From positions 31,831-95,830 of the forward strand of contig JAUXRI010000259.1 of assembly GCA_030681895.1 (NCBI GenBank): 64,000 bases of DNA, in the 5' to 3' direction. Position numbers and translations under genes: made by a program. The notes beneath the pieces were generated by a model. That model was not told the origin of the DNA. It saw only the letters and a list, made by a program, of their open reading frames with translations, and ran no database searches. This document shows positions 53,721 to 63,015 of the stretch, one piece after another; positions within the stretch are counted from its first letter, which is position 1; every line of letters begins with the position of its first letter. Source of the stretch: Myxococcales bacterium (GTDB lineage: Bacteria > Myxococcota > Myxococcia > Myxococcales > Myxococcaceae).

Positions 53721-54515
53721 ATGTCCGATGAACGTTTTCGCGAAGAAGTCGAAGCCCTGCGCGCAGAGCTCAGAGAGCTGCGTTCGAAAGTCGAGGCGCC
53801 TCGGCGCCGGACCCGGTGGCTGCCGCTCGCCGTCGCTATCGCATTCGTCAGCAGCTTTGCGTGGGCGCAGCTGGTGCCGTTCAACGCTGATGAGCCTGCT
53901 CGGGCCGACGCCGTGAACGGCAACTTCAACCAGCTCAAGACGTGGCTCGAGCAGAAGGTCGGCACCGTCGGCTCCAACACCATCACCACCGGCGGCATTG
54001 CCATCGGCGCGGCGGGCCCGACCCAGGTGACCCTCGGCGGAAACGGCTCCGGCCAGCTGACGGTGACGGGAGGCCTTGCGCTCACCGAAGGCACGGGCAT
54101 CACGTCGAACCGGCTGGCCGCGGTCGGCTCGGTGCTCAACTCGAACACGAATCACTTCGGCCCTGGCTTCGTCGAGGGCACCTTCGCCGACCCCGGCGGC
54201 ACCGTCGTCATCATGGCGTCGGCGACCGGCTGGTGCGGCACCGCAGGGCGTATCGGCATGAACGTGCGGGTCGACAACGTGCTGCAGGGCACCATGCGCG
54301 TGCTGTGCAACACGCCGGGCAACCACATGGCGTTTCCAGCCGCTTTCATTCGCCTCAACCGCAACCTGCTCACGCCCTTCGGCCCCTCGGTGATTCGGAC
54401 CGTCAGGCTCGAACCGCTCAACTGCTCCAGCGGGTGCAGCCCGGGGCTCGTCACCACGAACGCCGACACGAACGACTTCGGCGAGGTGACGGTGCTGCGC
54501 CTCCCGACACCGTGA
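53721..54515 (+). CDS. Membrane-anchored protein with coiled-coil N-terminus and beta-helix-like exported domain
   Basis: The ATG at 53721 follows GGAGA. The 264-residue protein has a coiled-coil start (EEVEALRAELRELRSKVE), a basic patch, one membrane helix at about 36-55 (LPLAVAIAFVSSFAWAQ) and a beta-strand-rich exterior part with repeated Thr/Gly motifs such as VGSNTITTGGIAIGAAG. The pattern resembles tail-spike or surface-fibre segments. Four Cys near the end (CGT, CNT, CSSGC) could form disulphides. The family is not recognised. Confidence 0.62.
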   Translation: MSDERFREEVEALRAELRELRSKVEAPRRRTRWLPLAVAIAFVSSFAWAQLVPFNADEPARADAVNGNFNQLKTWLEQKVGTVGSNTITTGGIAIGAAGPTQVTLGGNGSGQLTVTGGLALTEGTGITSNRLAAVGSVLNSNTNHFGPGFVEGTFADPGGTVVIMASATGWCGTAGRIGMNVRVDNVLQGTMRVLCNTPGNHMAFPAAFIRLNRNLLTPFGPSVIRTVRLEPLNCSSGCSPGLVTTNADTNDFGEVTVLRLPTP

Positions 54516-54567
54516 GGGGCCGAAAACCCGTGGCGTGAAGGTGTCGCTGGGCAATCATCGTCTCGGC

Positions 54568-55953
54568 ATGCGAACCGACGCCCTCGACCTCTCGACGATG
54601 CCTGGCCCACCGGTGCTGCCGCTCGTCGGGAGCGCGCCGTGGCTCGCCGGGCGTGAAGGCGTCATTCAGGCGCTGCTCGGGCTCGCGCCGAAGTACCGGC
54701 AGACCGGCGTCTTTCGCGTGGCCACTCCGAGCGGCGACGCGCCGATTCTCGTCATCAACGTCGCGCAGGCCGAGGCGGTGTTCGACGAGCGCCGCTTTCA
54801 GAAGACGCTCGATGGTCCGCTGCTGACGATTCGCGAGTTCACGGGAGACGGCCTCTTCACCGCGTACTCGAACGAGCCCTCGTGGGGCGTCGCGCACCGC
54901 GTGTTGTCGCCTGGGTTCTCGAGCGAGCAGATGGAGCGGTACCTGCCCGCCATGCACGTCGTCTCGGAGCAGCTGCTCGCCTCGTGGCGCAAGGCGACGG
55001 CGCCGGTCGACGTGGTGAGCGACATGACGAAGCTCACGCTCGACACCATCTCGGTGTGCGGCTTCGGCTACGAGTTCAAGTCCTTCGAGTTGCCGGCGCT
55101 GCACCCGTTCCTCCAGGCGCTCGGTCGCGCGCTCCAGGAGTCGACCGACCGGCTCTCGAGGCCTGCGCTCCTCGCGCCGCTCTTCCGAGGCACGCTGCGC
55201 CGCTTCGAGGACGACCGCCGCCAGATGTTCGAGCTCGTCGACGGCGTCATCGCCCGCCGCAAGCAGACGCCCCGCACCGAGTGGCCGAAGGACTTCTTGT
55301 CGCTGATGTTGAGCGAGGCCGACCCGAAGACAGGCCAGCTGATGTCCGACGAGAACATCCGCTACCAGGTCCTGACGTTCCTCGTCGCCGGCCACGAGAC
55401 GACGGCAGGGCTGCTGTCGTTCACGCTCCACCAACTCGCGACGAACGCGGCGTTGCTCTCGAGGGTTCGAACCGAGGTCGACGAGGTGCTCGGTGATGGA
55501 GCGCCGACGCGCGCGACGTTGCTGAAGCTCTCGCTGACGATGCGCACGCTCTCGGAGTCGCTGCGCCTGTGGCCGACGGTGCCGGTGCTGACGGTCGCGC
55601 CGGTGGAGGACGACGTGGTGGCCGGGTTTGCCGTGCCTGCGGGCCGGCCCGTCGGCGTACTCGTCGGTGCGCTCCATCGCGACCCGGCGGTGTGGCCGAA
55701 CGCCGAGGTGTTCGACCCAGACCGGTTCCTTCCCGAGGCGAGCCGCGCGCGTTCGACCGCCGCCTACAAGCCGTTCGGGAACGGCAGCCGCAGCTGCACC
55801 GGGCGCATGTTCGCGTTGCTCGAGGCGACGATGGCGCTCGCGCTGGTGGTGCGCGAGTTCGACTTCACCGCCAATGGGCCGCTCGCCATCGCGCCGACGA
55901 CGTCACCGAAGCCGGCCGGGTTGAGGCTCACGCTGCGACGACGCGCCCGCTGA
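54568..55953 (+). CDS. Cytochrome P450 similar to the BM3 (CYP102) heme domain, without fused reductase
   Basis: The 461-residue monooxygenase contains the P450 motifs: I-helix FLVAGHETTAG, ESLRLWP, PERF-type DPDRFLPEAS, and the heme loop FGNGSRSCTGRMF with ligand Cys410. Segments such as GDGLFTAYSN, HRVLSPGFSS and VCGFGYEFKSFE closely resemble P450 BM3, a fatty-acid hydroxylase, but the C-terminal reductase is absent, so separate redox partners are needed. ATG 54568 is preferred; GTG 54535 would add 11 residues. It converges with the GMC oxidoreductase gene 87 bases downstream. Fatty acids or terpenoids are possible substrates. Confidence 0.92.
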   Translation: MRTDALDLSTMPGPPVLPLVGSAPWLAGREGVIQALLGLAPKYRQTGVFRVATPSGDAPILVINVAQAEAVFDERRFQKTLDGPLLTIREFTGDGLFTAYSNEPSWGVAHRVLSPGFSSEQMERYLPAMHVVSEQLLASWRKATAPVDVVSDMTKLTLDTISVCGFGYEFKSFELPALHPFLQALGRALQESTDRLSRPALLAPLFRGTLRRFEDDRRQMFELVDGVIARRKQTPRTEWPKDFLSLMLSEADPKTGQLMSDENIRYQVLTFLVAGHETTAGLLSFTLHQLATNAALLSRVRTEVDEVLGDGAPTRATLLKLSLTMRTLSESLRLWPTVPVLTVAPVEDDVVAGFAVPAGRPVGVLVGALHRDPAVWPNAEVFDPDRFLPEASRARSTAAYKPFGNGSRSCTGRMFALLEATMALALVVREFDFTANGPLAIAPTTSPKPAGLRLTLRRRAR

Positions 55954-56040
55954 GCGTGCTGGCGAATTCGACGGGGCTGGCAGATGAACGCCGGGGTCGA
56001 GCGGCTCGACCGATGGGATGACGCGAGGCCGATGGACGCC

Positions 56041-57558
56041 TCAGCCGCCGGCCTTCAGCTGCAGCTGCGCGATGGTGCTCGCGACCGTCATCACGGTGAT
56101 CTGCGGGTTCACCCCCAGCGACGTGGGGAAGACGCTCGCGTCGGCGATGACGAGGTTCTTCACGTCCCACGTCTCGCCATCGGGCTTCACCACCGACCAC
56201 GCCTTGTCCGCGCCCATCGCGCAGCTCGACATCGGGTGTGAGGCGTAGATGTTCATCTGGTCCCAAGGCCGTGGCTCGGCCAGCAGCGCGTCGAGCTCGG
56301 CGAGGCTCTTCAGCGGCGAGGACCGCGAGAACCCGGTGTGCACCTCGGTCGCGCCGGCCGCGAAGTAGATGGCGCTGATCTGCCGAATGCCCTTCTTGAT
56401 GACTCGCACGTCTTCGGCGTTCGTGTCGTACGAGACGAAGGAGCGCGGCTCGTTCGCGCCGGGTGAAACCGTGCCCTCGGCGGTGTCGCCAATCATCACG
56501 CCGCACGCCGCGAGGTGACGCAGCTGGCGCATCGGCTTCGAGTACACCTCGTACTGCACCGAGTAGATGTCGGGCGACGCGCTGAAGGTCTCGAGCACGG
56601 CGTTCTCACCGGGGAGCCGCACGAAGTAGCCCTGCACCGCGCCGTGCCAGCCGTCGACGACCTCGTCGAACTTGCCCACCACGCCCAACGCCGTGTGCAC
56701 GTGCAGGTTCTTCCCCACCCGGCCGTTCGAGTTGGCGAGCTTCTGGCGCAGCAGGAACGACGGCGTCGACACCGCACCCGCGCAGAGGAACACCTTCTTC
56801 GCGCGCACCTCGATGCGCCGCTTGCGCTGCTCCAGCACCGGGTCGACGCCGTACGCCTCGACGCCGACCGCGACGCCGTTCTCGACGAGCACCTTCGTCG
56901 CGCGGGCACACGACAACACCGCGGCGCCGGCCGCGAGCGCGCGGGGAATCAGGTTGCGGTCGACGCTCCCCTTGCCGCCGACGGGACAGCCCACCTGACA
57001 CAGCCCGCACCCCACGCAGCCCGGAGCGTTGCGCACGATGGCCTGATGCCCCTCGAGCTTCAGCGCCACGCAGCCGTCACGGAAGAGCTCGTTGTGTCGC
57101 CGCCACACGCTCTCGTCCGTGCGCACCGCGCCGACCGCGTCTTCGATGGTCTGAAACGTCGGCGCCAGGCCGTCGAGGTCGGCCCAGGCGACGCCGTACT
57201 GTTCGCGCCACCGCTTCAAGACGAAGTCAGGCGTGCGGAAGCAGATGCCCGAGTTGATGAGCGTGGTGCCACCGACGGCTTTGCCGCGAGGCATGGGCAG
57301 AAAGATGTTCCCGAGGGCCAGCGACGTGCCGCGCTCCGCGTAGAGGTTCCGCACGGCCCACGACTGCTTGTTCGACAGCTCGTGCGCTTCCCACTTGCGG
57401 CCCTCTTCCAGGAAGACGACCGACAGGCCCGCTTCGGCGAGCCGCATGCCTGCCGCCGCGCCACCAGCGCCCGTGCCGATGACGACGACGTCACAGCGCA
57501 GCGTCTCGTCGGCCTCGAAGCTGTCGGCGCGAAGGAGCTGGCCGCGGGGAATCTCCAT
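56041..57558 (-). CDS. GMC-type alcohol oxidase/dehydrogenase with a four-Cys cluster
   Basis: The 505-residue flavoprotein has the FAD-binding GTGAGG (28-33), the GMC signature GGTTLINSGICFRTP and, near the end, HPMSSCAMG, which includes a catalytic His. A CxxCxxCxxxC motif (Cys181, 184, 187 and 191) resembles the iron-sulphur-like motif seen in long-chain fatty alcohol oxidases of this family. It oxidises an alcohol to aldehyde. A gluconate-dehydrogenase subunit 3-like gene lies further upstream on the same strand, separated by one gene on the other strand. It converges with the P450 gene. Confidence 0.88.
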   Translation of the reverse strand: MEIPRGQLLRADSFEADETLRCDVVVIGTGAGGAAAGMRLAEAGLSVVFLEEGRKWEAHELSNKQSWAVRNLYAERGTSLALGNIFLPMPRGKAVGGTTLINSGICFRTPDFVLKRWREQYGVAWADLDGLAPTFQTIEDAVGAVRTDESVWRRHNELFRDGCVALKLEGHQAIVRNAPGCVGCGLCQVGCPVGGKGSVDRNLIPRALAAGAAVLSCARATKVLVENGVAVGVEAYGVDPVLEQRKRRIEVRAKKVFLCAGAVSTPSFLLRQKLANSNGRVGKNLHVHTALGVVGKFDEVVDGWHGAVQGYFVRLPGENAVLETFSASPDIYSVQYEVYSKPMRQLRHLAACGVMIGDTAEGTVSPGANEPRSFVSYDTNAEDVRVIKKGIRQISAIYFAAGATEVHTGFSRSSPLKSLAELDALLAEPRPWDQMNIYASHPMSSCAMGADKAWSVVKPDGETWDVKNLVIADASVFPTSLGVNPQITVMTVASTIAQLQLKAGG

Positions 57559-57620
57559 GGACGCTCGCCTCTATCGCACACCTCGTCGGCGCCGCGTGGT
57601 CCTCCCCGGGGTGGGCACGG

Positions 57621-57626
57621 TATCCT
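57621..57626 (+). promoter_or_regulatory. Candidate -10 box for the gene at 57635
   Basis: TATCCT lies eight bases before the ATG. Transcription would begin at or next to the start codon, so the mRNA may be leaderless. No ribosome-binding site is visible. Confidence 0.35.
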
Positions 57627-57634
57627 CCCGCGCC

Positions 57635-58075
57635 ATGCGCCCACTCCTGCTTGCCGCGACGCTGTCTGCTTCCGTCGTCTTTGCCGAGCCGCCCGCAGAA
57701 GACCCGTGCGTGCTCTCGGAGGCGAAGGTGACCGAGTTGACCGAGCTGAAGGTGCTGAAGAAAGAGCTCAAGCCCTTCACCTTCGGCTCCGTGCAGTGCG
57801 TCTACACGCTCGAGAGCGGGAGCGTTCAGTTCCAGCGCGTCTTCCCCGCGGCGAAGGGCGTGAAGACCGAGGCGGAGCTGGCCGCGAAGCTCGCCGAGAC
57901 CGAGAAGCGGCGCCTGCTCAAGGACTTCAGCGTGCCGGCGTATTCGTTCAGCGGCGGCGTCGACCTCGTGCTGCCGACCGGCGTGTGGCAGGTGCTCGCG
58001 ATTCGTGGCCCGAAGGGCGTCATCGACCCGATGAAGCTCGGGAAGGCCGTCGTCGAGGCGAAGACGAAGAAGTGA
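57635..58075 (+). CDS. Secreted protein of unknown function
   Basis: This 146-residue protein has a signal peptide (LLLAATLSASVVFA). The mature part is alpha/beta with two Cys residues that could form a disulphide (DPCVL and VQCVY) and a Lys-rich helical C-terminus. No family is recognised. It sits on the plus strand between two minus-strand genes likely to form a dehydrogenase pair, which is unusual. It converges with the subunit-3-like gene at three bases. Confidence 0.68.
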   Translation: MRPLLLAATLSASVVFAEPPAEDPCVLSEAKVTELTELKVLKKELKPFTFGSVQCVYTLESGSVQFQRVFPAAKGVKTEAELAAKLAETEKRRLLKDFSVPAYSFSGGVDLVLPTGVWQVLAIRGPKGVIDPMKLGKAVVEAKTKK

Positions 58076-58078
58076 CGC

Positions 58079-58684
58079 TCAGGCCTTCTTGCCGCCCACC
58101 ATCGTCCACAGGTCAGGACGGTCCGGCGTCGACGACAGGTCGCACCCACGCGTGAAGCCTGCCGCTGCGCGCACGCGGTCGTCTTCGAAGTAGCCCAGGT
58201 TCATCGCGAAGGTGAGCGCCTGGTACCCAGCGCGTCGCACCACGAACGAGCTGTCGCCCCAGGACTTCCACACCGACAGCCGCTCCGCGTCAGGCAGCGC
58301 GCGCAGGGTGTGCCCGTGCGTCGGGAGCGTCGAGACGTTGACTGCGCGAAGGAGCGTTCGGAACAGGCCCTGCGTGTCTTCGTAGAGCTGCGAGACGTAG
58401 AGGTCGACGAAGCGCGTGACGCCCACCTCGTCCGCAGACAGCGGCCAGTCAGGAGGGCCGGGGAAACAGACGCGCGCCAGCTGGTCGACGACATCGGCCT
58501 CGAGCGCGTCGAGCACGAAGAGGCCGCTTTTCGGTGCGCCGAAGCCACGCAGCGTTCGGTAGACCCAGCCGCCACCAGCGAGGAACAACCCGCCGACGCC
58601 AGCCGCCTTCAGCAGCGTGCGACGGTTGACGGGTCCACTCAGGAGCGCAGGCGTCGTCGTCGTGGGCGGAGGGACCGGGAGCAT
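58079..58684 (-). CDS. Tat-exported gluconate 2-dehydrogenase subunit 3-like protein
   Basis: The 201-residue protein has a twin-arginine signal (NRRTLLKAAG, Arg21-Arg22) followed by a hydrophobic stretch. The mature part (LDALEADVVDQLARVCFPGP, then ADEVGVTRFVDLYVSQL) matches the gluconate 2-dehydrogenase subunit 3 family, the small partner of GMC-type membrane dehydrogenases. It therefore probably assists the GMC enzyme encoded at 56041-57558 on the same strand. Being Tat-dependent, it may carry the folded GMC partner across the membrane, as the GMC protein has no signal peptide. Confidence 0.82.
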   Translation of the reverse strand: MLPVPPPTTTTPALLSGPVNRRTLLKAAGVGGLFLAGGGWVYRTLRGFGAPKSGLFVLDALEADVVDQLARVCFPGPPDWPLSADEVGVTRFVDLYVSQLYEDTQGLFRTLLRAVNVSTLPTHGHTLRALPDAERLSVWKSWGDSSFVVRRAGYQALTFAMNLGYFEDDRVRAAAGFTRGCDLSSTPDRPDLWTMVGGKKA

Positions 58685-58766
58685 GCTGCGGTCGAGCCGT
58701 GTAGCCCTGTCTGCCCATCACGGCAACGCGGCGAAGCTCGTCACACACGGCGCGGAGCGATGCCGC

Positions 58767-59864
58767 TCACGACGGCTTCACGTCGACCGCGCAGTTGGCC
58801 ACCCGCGCCAGCTCGCCCGGATCGTTCGGGAAGTACCGCTGCCGCAGCCTGAGCGCGACGTTCACCAGCCCGATGAGCACAGGCACCTCGACCAGCGGGC
58901 CGATGACGGCCGCGAAGGCGGCGCCGTGGGCCATGCCGAAGGTGGCGACCGCGACGGCGATCGCGAGCTCGAAGTTGTTCGACGCGGCCGTGAACGAGAG
59001 CGTCGCGGTCTGGCCGTAGGTCGCGCCGACGTACCGGCTCATGAAGAACGACACGAAGAACATGATGACGAAATAGATGAGCAGCGGCACCGCGATGCGC
59101 ACCACGTCGAAGGGCACGTTCACGATGGCCTCGCCCTTGAGCGAGAACATCAACACGATGGTCGACAGCAGCGCGATGAGGGTGATGGGCGAGATGCGGG
59201 GAATGAAGACGGTGCGGTACCAGTCCTCGCCTTTGAGCGCGCGCAGCCCGAAGCGGCTCGCGATGCCGGCGATGAAGGGAATGCCCAGGTAGATGAAGAC
59301 GCTCTGCGCGATGTCTCCGATGGTGAAGTTCACCGTGGCGCCCTGAATGCCGAGCCAGCCGGGGATGACGGTGATGAAGACCCACGCGTAGAGCGAGAAG
59401 AAGAGCACCTGGAAGATGGAGTTGAACGCCACCAGGCCCGCGCAGTACTCGGTGTCGCCACTGGCGAGGTCGTTCCACACGATGACCATCGCGATGCAGC
59501 GCGCCAGCCCGATGAGGATGAGCCCCACCATGTACTCGGGCTTGTCGCGCAGGAAGATGACGGCCAGCGCGAACATCAGGACCGGGCCGATGAGCCAGTT
59601 CTGCACCAGCGAGAGCGTCAGCACCTTCCAGTTGCGGAAGACGCGCGGCAGCTCCTCGTAGCGGACCTTCGCGAGCGGCGGGTACATCATCAGCACCAGC
59701 CCGACGGCGATGGGCACCGACGTCGTGCCCACGTTCAGGGTGTTCAACATCGGCACCACGCCGGGCGCGAAGAAGCCCAGCGCGATGCCCACGCCCATCG
59801 CGATGAAGATCCACAGCGTGAGGTACCGGTCGAGGAACGACAGTCGTTTCGTCAGCGTGCTCAT
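58767..59864 (-). CDS. acr3: ACR3-family arsenite efflux transporter
   Basis: The 365-residue protein has about ten membrane helices and ACR3 signatures: MMYPPLAKVRYEELP, then GLARCIAMVIVWNDLASGD with the essential Cys123, and TAASNNFELAIAVAVATFG with the conserved Glu. It exports arsenite (and perhaps antimonite) driven by the proton gradient. No arsR or arsC gene is recognised beside it. Its start is ATG 59864, and about 136 bases separate it from the divergent binding protein gene. Confidence 0.93.
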   Translation of the reverse strand: MSTLTKRLSFLDRYLTLWIFIAMGVGIALGFFAPGVVPMLNTLNVGTTSVPIAVGLVLMMYPPLAKVRYEELPRVFRNWKVLTLSLVQNWLIGPVLMFALAVIFLRDKPEYMVGLILIGLARCIAMVIVWNDLASGDTEYCAGLVAFNSIFQVLFFSLYAWVFITVIPGWLGIQGATVNFTIGDIAQSVFIYLGIPFIAGIASRFGLRALKGEDWYRTVFIPRISPITLIALLSTIVLMFSLKGEAIVNVPFDVVRIAVPLLIYFVIMFFVSFFMSRYVGATYGQTATLSFTAASNNFELAIAVAVATFGMAHGAAFAAVIGPLVEVPVLIGLVNVALRLRQRYFPNDPGELARVANCAVDVKPS

Positions 59865-60000
59865 GTCAGAGGCTCCCGATGAGCGCCTTCAGGCGGCACG
59901 GGTCTTTGAGCACCTTGTCGCGCGAACTTCATCGTCCGCGAAATGGCAGTCACCTCTCTGAGCTGAGCGAATATGGTGCCCGTCGACCCGGAGGTCGCGC

Positions 60001-60888
60001 ATGGCCCGTCTGCTCTCTGCCCTCGTCGTGTTGTCGTCGTTCGTCGTCGCCGCCGAGCCCGAAGCGCCGAAGGAGCCCGCGCGCGGTGCCCTCGTCGTCG
60101 GCGTCGTCGCGTCCCAGAACCCCGAGTCGGCGAAGGCCCAGGCCGCGGCGCTCTCGGGTTTCGTCGGGAACGCGCTCCGTGAGACCGCCGTGTCGCGCGT
60201 CTACCCAGACCAGGAAGCGCTCGCGCTCGCCGTCGCCAAGGGTGACGTCGACTACGCCGTGATGGGCCCGCTCGCGTACCTGCGCATCGACCCGAAGGCG
60301 AACGCGCAGCTCGTCTTCCGCACCATTCGCAACGGCAAGGCGACCTACCGCTCGGTGCTCTTCGCGGCCGTCGGCAAGAAGATGACGCTCGAGACGATTC
60401 GCAAGGCGTCGGGCCTCAAGGTCGCGTGGGTCGAGCCGTCGAGCGCGTCTGGCTATCTGCTCGCCAAGGCCCACCTCGTGCGCGCGGGCATCAACCCGGT
60501 GCAGGTCTTCACCACGCAAGACTTCCTCGGCTCGCACGACGCGGTCTGCAAGGCCGTCGCCGCGGGCACGTACGACCTCGGCGCGACGTTCAGCGACCCG
60601 ACGCCCAACGCCACGCGGGTCTCGGGCTGCGAGGGCACTCTGGGCAAGATGGCCTCGAAGCTCACCGTCATCACTGCGACCGACGAGGTGCCCAACGACG
60701 TGCTCGTCGCGGCGCCGAACGTGAAGCGCGCGAAGGTCGACCTGCTGCGCGAGGCAGGCAAAGCCGCGCCGGGCTCGGCGTCGGGCAAGGACTCGCTCAA
60801 GGCCGCCTTCCTCGCCGAGGCCGTCGCCGACGTGACCGACGCCGACTTCGCACCCGTCCGCGCGGCCCTCGACACCTTCGCCCGCTGA
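60001..60888 (+). CDS. PhnD-like phosphate/phosphonate-type solute-binding protein
   Basis: The 295-residue periplasmic protein has a signal peptide ending VVAA. The mature part resembles the PhnD/PF12974 binding family: ALAVAKGDVDYAVMGPLAYL, then VEPSSASGYLLAKAHLVRAGI, and DVPNDVLVA-like EVPNDVLVAAPNV. The usual ABC permease and ATPase genes are missing; a sensor Ser/Thr kinase follows at 69 bases. The ligand could be a phosphonate, phosphite or other oxyanion. GGAGG lies six bases before the ATG, and a TATGGT hexamer lies at 59972-59977. Confidence 0.87.
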   Translation: MARLLSALVVLSSFVVAAEPEAPKEPARGALVVGVVASQNPESAKAQAAALSGFVGNALRETAVSRVYPDQEALALAVAKGDVDYAVMGPLAYLRIDPKANAQLVFRTIRNGKATYRSVLFAAVGKKMTLETIRKASGLKVAWVEPSSASGYLLAKAHLVRAGINPVQVFTTQDFLGSHDAVCKAVAAGTYDLGATFSDPTPNATRVSGCEGTLGKMASKLTVITATDEVPNDVLVAAPNVKRAKVDLLREAGKAAPGSASGKDSLKAAFLAEAVADVTDADFAPVRAALDTFAR

Positions 60889-60957
60889 CGCCCCGACGCC
60901 GACTGCACCCGCAGACCGGCCGTAACCAATTGTGACGTCCGTGCGTCTCTTTCGCGC

Positions 60958-63015
60958 ATGGAGCAGCTCCGGGCCGAGACGTCTTCGTTGCTTCCACCGG
61001 CGCTCCGAGTGAGAACACCGGCTCGCATGTCGAGCACTACCCGGTTGATTCTCGGTCTCGTGGTGGTGGTCGGCTGTCTCGGCGCAGGGGCCGTCATGTC
61101 GGCGCAACACCGACAGCAGCTGGTCGACGCGGCGAACCGCACCGCAGACGAGCAGCTCGAGGCCGCGTGGACCAGGGCCGCCGGTGGCCTCCGCGCCCTC
61201 TCCGGCCCGATGGGAGAGCGCGCCGCGTCGGTGGCTGGCCTCGACAACATCGCGAAGCTCCTGCAGGACACCACCAGCCAGAGTGACCTCGACGAGGTTG
61301 GCAGAACCTTCGACGACGCCCGTCGTTCGAACGAGCCCTGGCTCACGGGACCCGTCGCCGAGTCGACCCTGGCGCTCTTCATCGGGAGTCGCCCGGTCTC
61401 GACGTCAGAGCCCGCGCTGACCGCCGAGTCTTTGAGGTTGATCTCCGAGGCCGAGGGCACAGGCAAGGCGAACGCGCTGGTCGTCGTGGGAGGGCCCTGG
61501 CTGCTTGGCGTCGCTCGTACGAAGGTCCAGAACCGCAGCGGTGCTTCAGGGTTCATCGCCCTCGGGCAGCGCGTCGGCCCCGATGACCTGCGGGCGCTCT
61601 CCGCGGGTGGCGCGCTCCAGCTCGTCACTGGCGGCGACGTGAAGTCGGCGATCGGCGCGGGCGACGCCGACGGCCTCGCGCGGCTCTCGCGTCGACGCAT
61701 CTCGATGAAGCGCGACGAGTCGCACTGCTGTCTGAACCGGGAGCTCGTGGAGGGGCTCGAGCTCGCCCTCTTCAAGGACCCGCTGCCGCTGCTCCAGGCC
61801 GCCGAGGCGGAAGCGACCCGTGGGCAGTGGCCGCGCCTGGGCATCGCGGCGGCGCTCGCGTTGCTCGGCGTCATCGCGCTGCTCCTCGCCGGGCGTCGCA
61901 CCACGAAGGCCGACGAGGAGCGCGACCAGCTCCTCCGCGAGACCCAGGCGCAGCTGCGCCAATCGCACGAGGTGCTGCAGAAGCTCTCGACTGGCGCGTT
62001 CGCGACGCAGGCCGTCGCGGGCGGCCTGCTCCCGGCACCAACCCAGGATGCGCTCGCGTCGACGCAGGCCTCGGCCACCGCCTCTCGCTACGAGGTGGTC
62101 GCGCCGCTCGGGCAGGGCGGCATGGCGAAGGTCTTCATCGCCGTCGTGCGCGGCGCCGAGGGCTTCAAGCGCACCTTCGTGCTCAAGCGGCTCAAGGCCG
62201 AACACGCGGGCAACCAGGAGCTGGTGAACCAGTTCATCGACGAGGCCCGGCTCGGCGCGTCGCTCGTGCAGTCGAACATCGTGCCCATCTTCGACTTCGG
62301 CCGCGACGCCGAGGGCTACTACCTCGCGCAGGAGTACATCCTCGGGCGTGACGTCGACGCGCTCATCGAGGCCTCGAAGAACAAGCGCGGTACGGCCCTC
62401 GAGGTGCCCATCGTCGCCGCCATCGCGCAAGAGGCGCTCAAGGCCCTCGCCTACGCGCACACGCGCACCACCGACGCAGGCCAGGCGGCGGGCCTCGTGC
62501 ACCGCGACGTCTCTCCGGCGAACCTCATGGTGTCGGGCCGCGGTGAGGTGAAGCTGCTCGACTTCGGCATCGTGCTGAGCGCCGACCGCGTGACGCAGAC
62601 GCAGGCCGGCGTCGTGAAGGGCAACCTCTTCTTCATGTCGCCGGAGCAGGCGCGCGCGTTGCCGGTCGACCCGCGCAGCGACCTCTTCTCGCTCGCGATG
62701 GTGATGGTGAACGCGGCGCTGGGCCGGCCGCTCTACACCGGCGAGACGATGTACGAGCTGATGACGCGCGCCGCGGCGGGCCCGACCGAAGCCGACCTCG
62801 CCCTCGTCCGTGGCGGCACCGGCCCGCTCTCCACGTTCCTGCTGAAGGCGCTCGCGGTCGACCCGGCGCTGCGTTTTCAATCCGCGAAGGAGATGGCGAC
62901 GGCGCTCGCGTCAGCGGTTCCTTCGGCGCCTGCGTCGGAGCTCGAGGCGTTGATGAGCACCTTGTTCAAGGAAGACCTCGAAGCAGACCGTCAGCGCTTC
63001 GCCGAGGCCTCATGA
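60958..63015 (+). CDS. Membrane sensor serine/threonine protein kinase
   Basis: The 685-residue protein has the reverse layout of the kinase at 2557. It has an N-terminal helix (about 29-50, LILGLVVVVGCLGAG), a periplasmic helical/Cache-like domain (about 52-295), a second helix (about 296-315), a coiled coil, and then a kinase (about 375-645). Motifs are loop GQGGMAKVF, Lys410, HRDVSPANLM with Asp517 and DFG at Asp535. The catalytic-loop Lys is replaced by Ser, a form frequent in Myxococcota kinases. ATG 61027 would shorten it by 23 residues. It follows a PhnD-like binding protein and overlaps the next lipoprotein gene by four bases, suggesting one signalling unit. Confidence 0.9.
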   Translation: MEQLRAETSSLLPPALRVRTPARMSSTTRLILGLVVVVGCLGAGAVMSAQHRQQLVDAANRTADEQLEAAWTRAAGGLRALSGPMGERAASVAGLDNIAKLLQDTTSQSDLDEVGRTFDDARRSNEPWLTGPVAESTLALFIGSRPVSTSEPALTAESLRLISEAEGTGKANALVVVGGPWLLGVARTKVQNRSGASGFIALGQRVGPDDLRALSAGGALQLVTGGDVKSAIGAGDADGLARLSRRRISMKRDESHCCLNRELVEGLELALFKDPLPLLQAAEAEATRGQWPRLGIAAALALLGVIALLLAGRRTTKADEERDQLLRETQAQLRQSHEVLQKLSTGAFATQAVAGGLLPAPTQDALASTQASATASRYEVVAPLGQGGMAKVFIAVVRGAEGFKRTFVLKRLKAEHAGNQELVNQFIDEARLGASLVQSNIVPIFDFGRDAEGYYLAQEYILGRDVDALIEASKNKRGTALEVPIVAAIAQEALKALAYAHTRTTDAGQAAGLVHRDVSPANLMVSGRGEVKLLDFGIVLSADRVTQTQAGVVKGNLFFMSPEQARALPVDPRSDLFSLAMVMVNAALGRPLYTGETMYELMTRAAAGPTEADLALVRGGTGPLSTFLLKALAVDPALRFQSAKEMATALASAVPSAPASELEALMSTLFKEDLEADRQRFAEAS

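Noticed and set aside
59865..59960. Short peptide frame upstream of the ACR3 gene that might be an arsR or arsC remnant
   Set aside because: It has only 18 codons between stops and no recognisable ArsR or ArsC motif.
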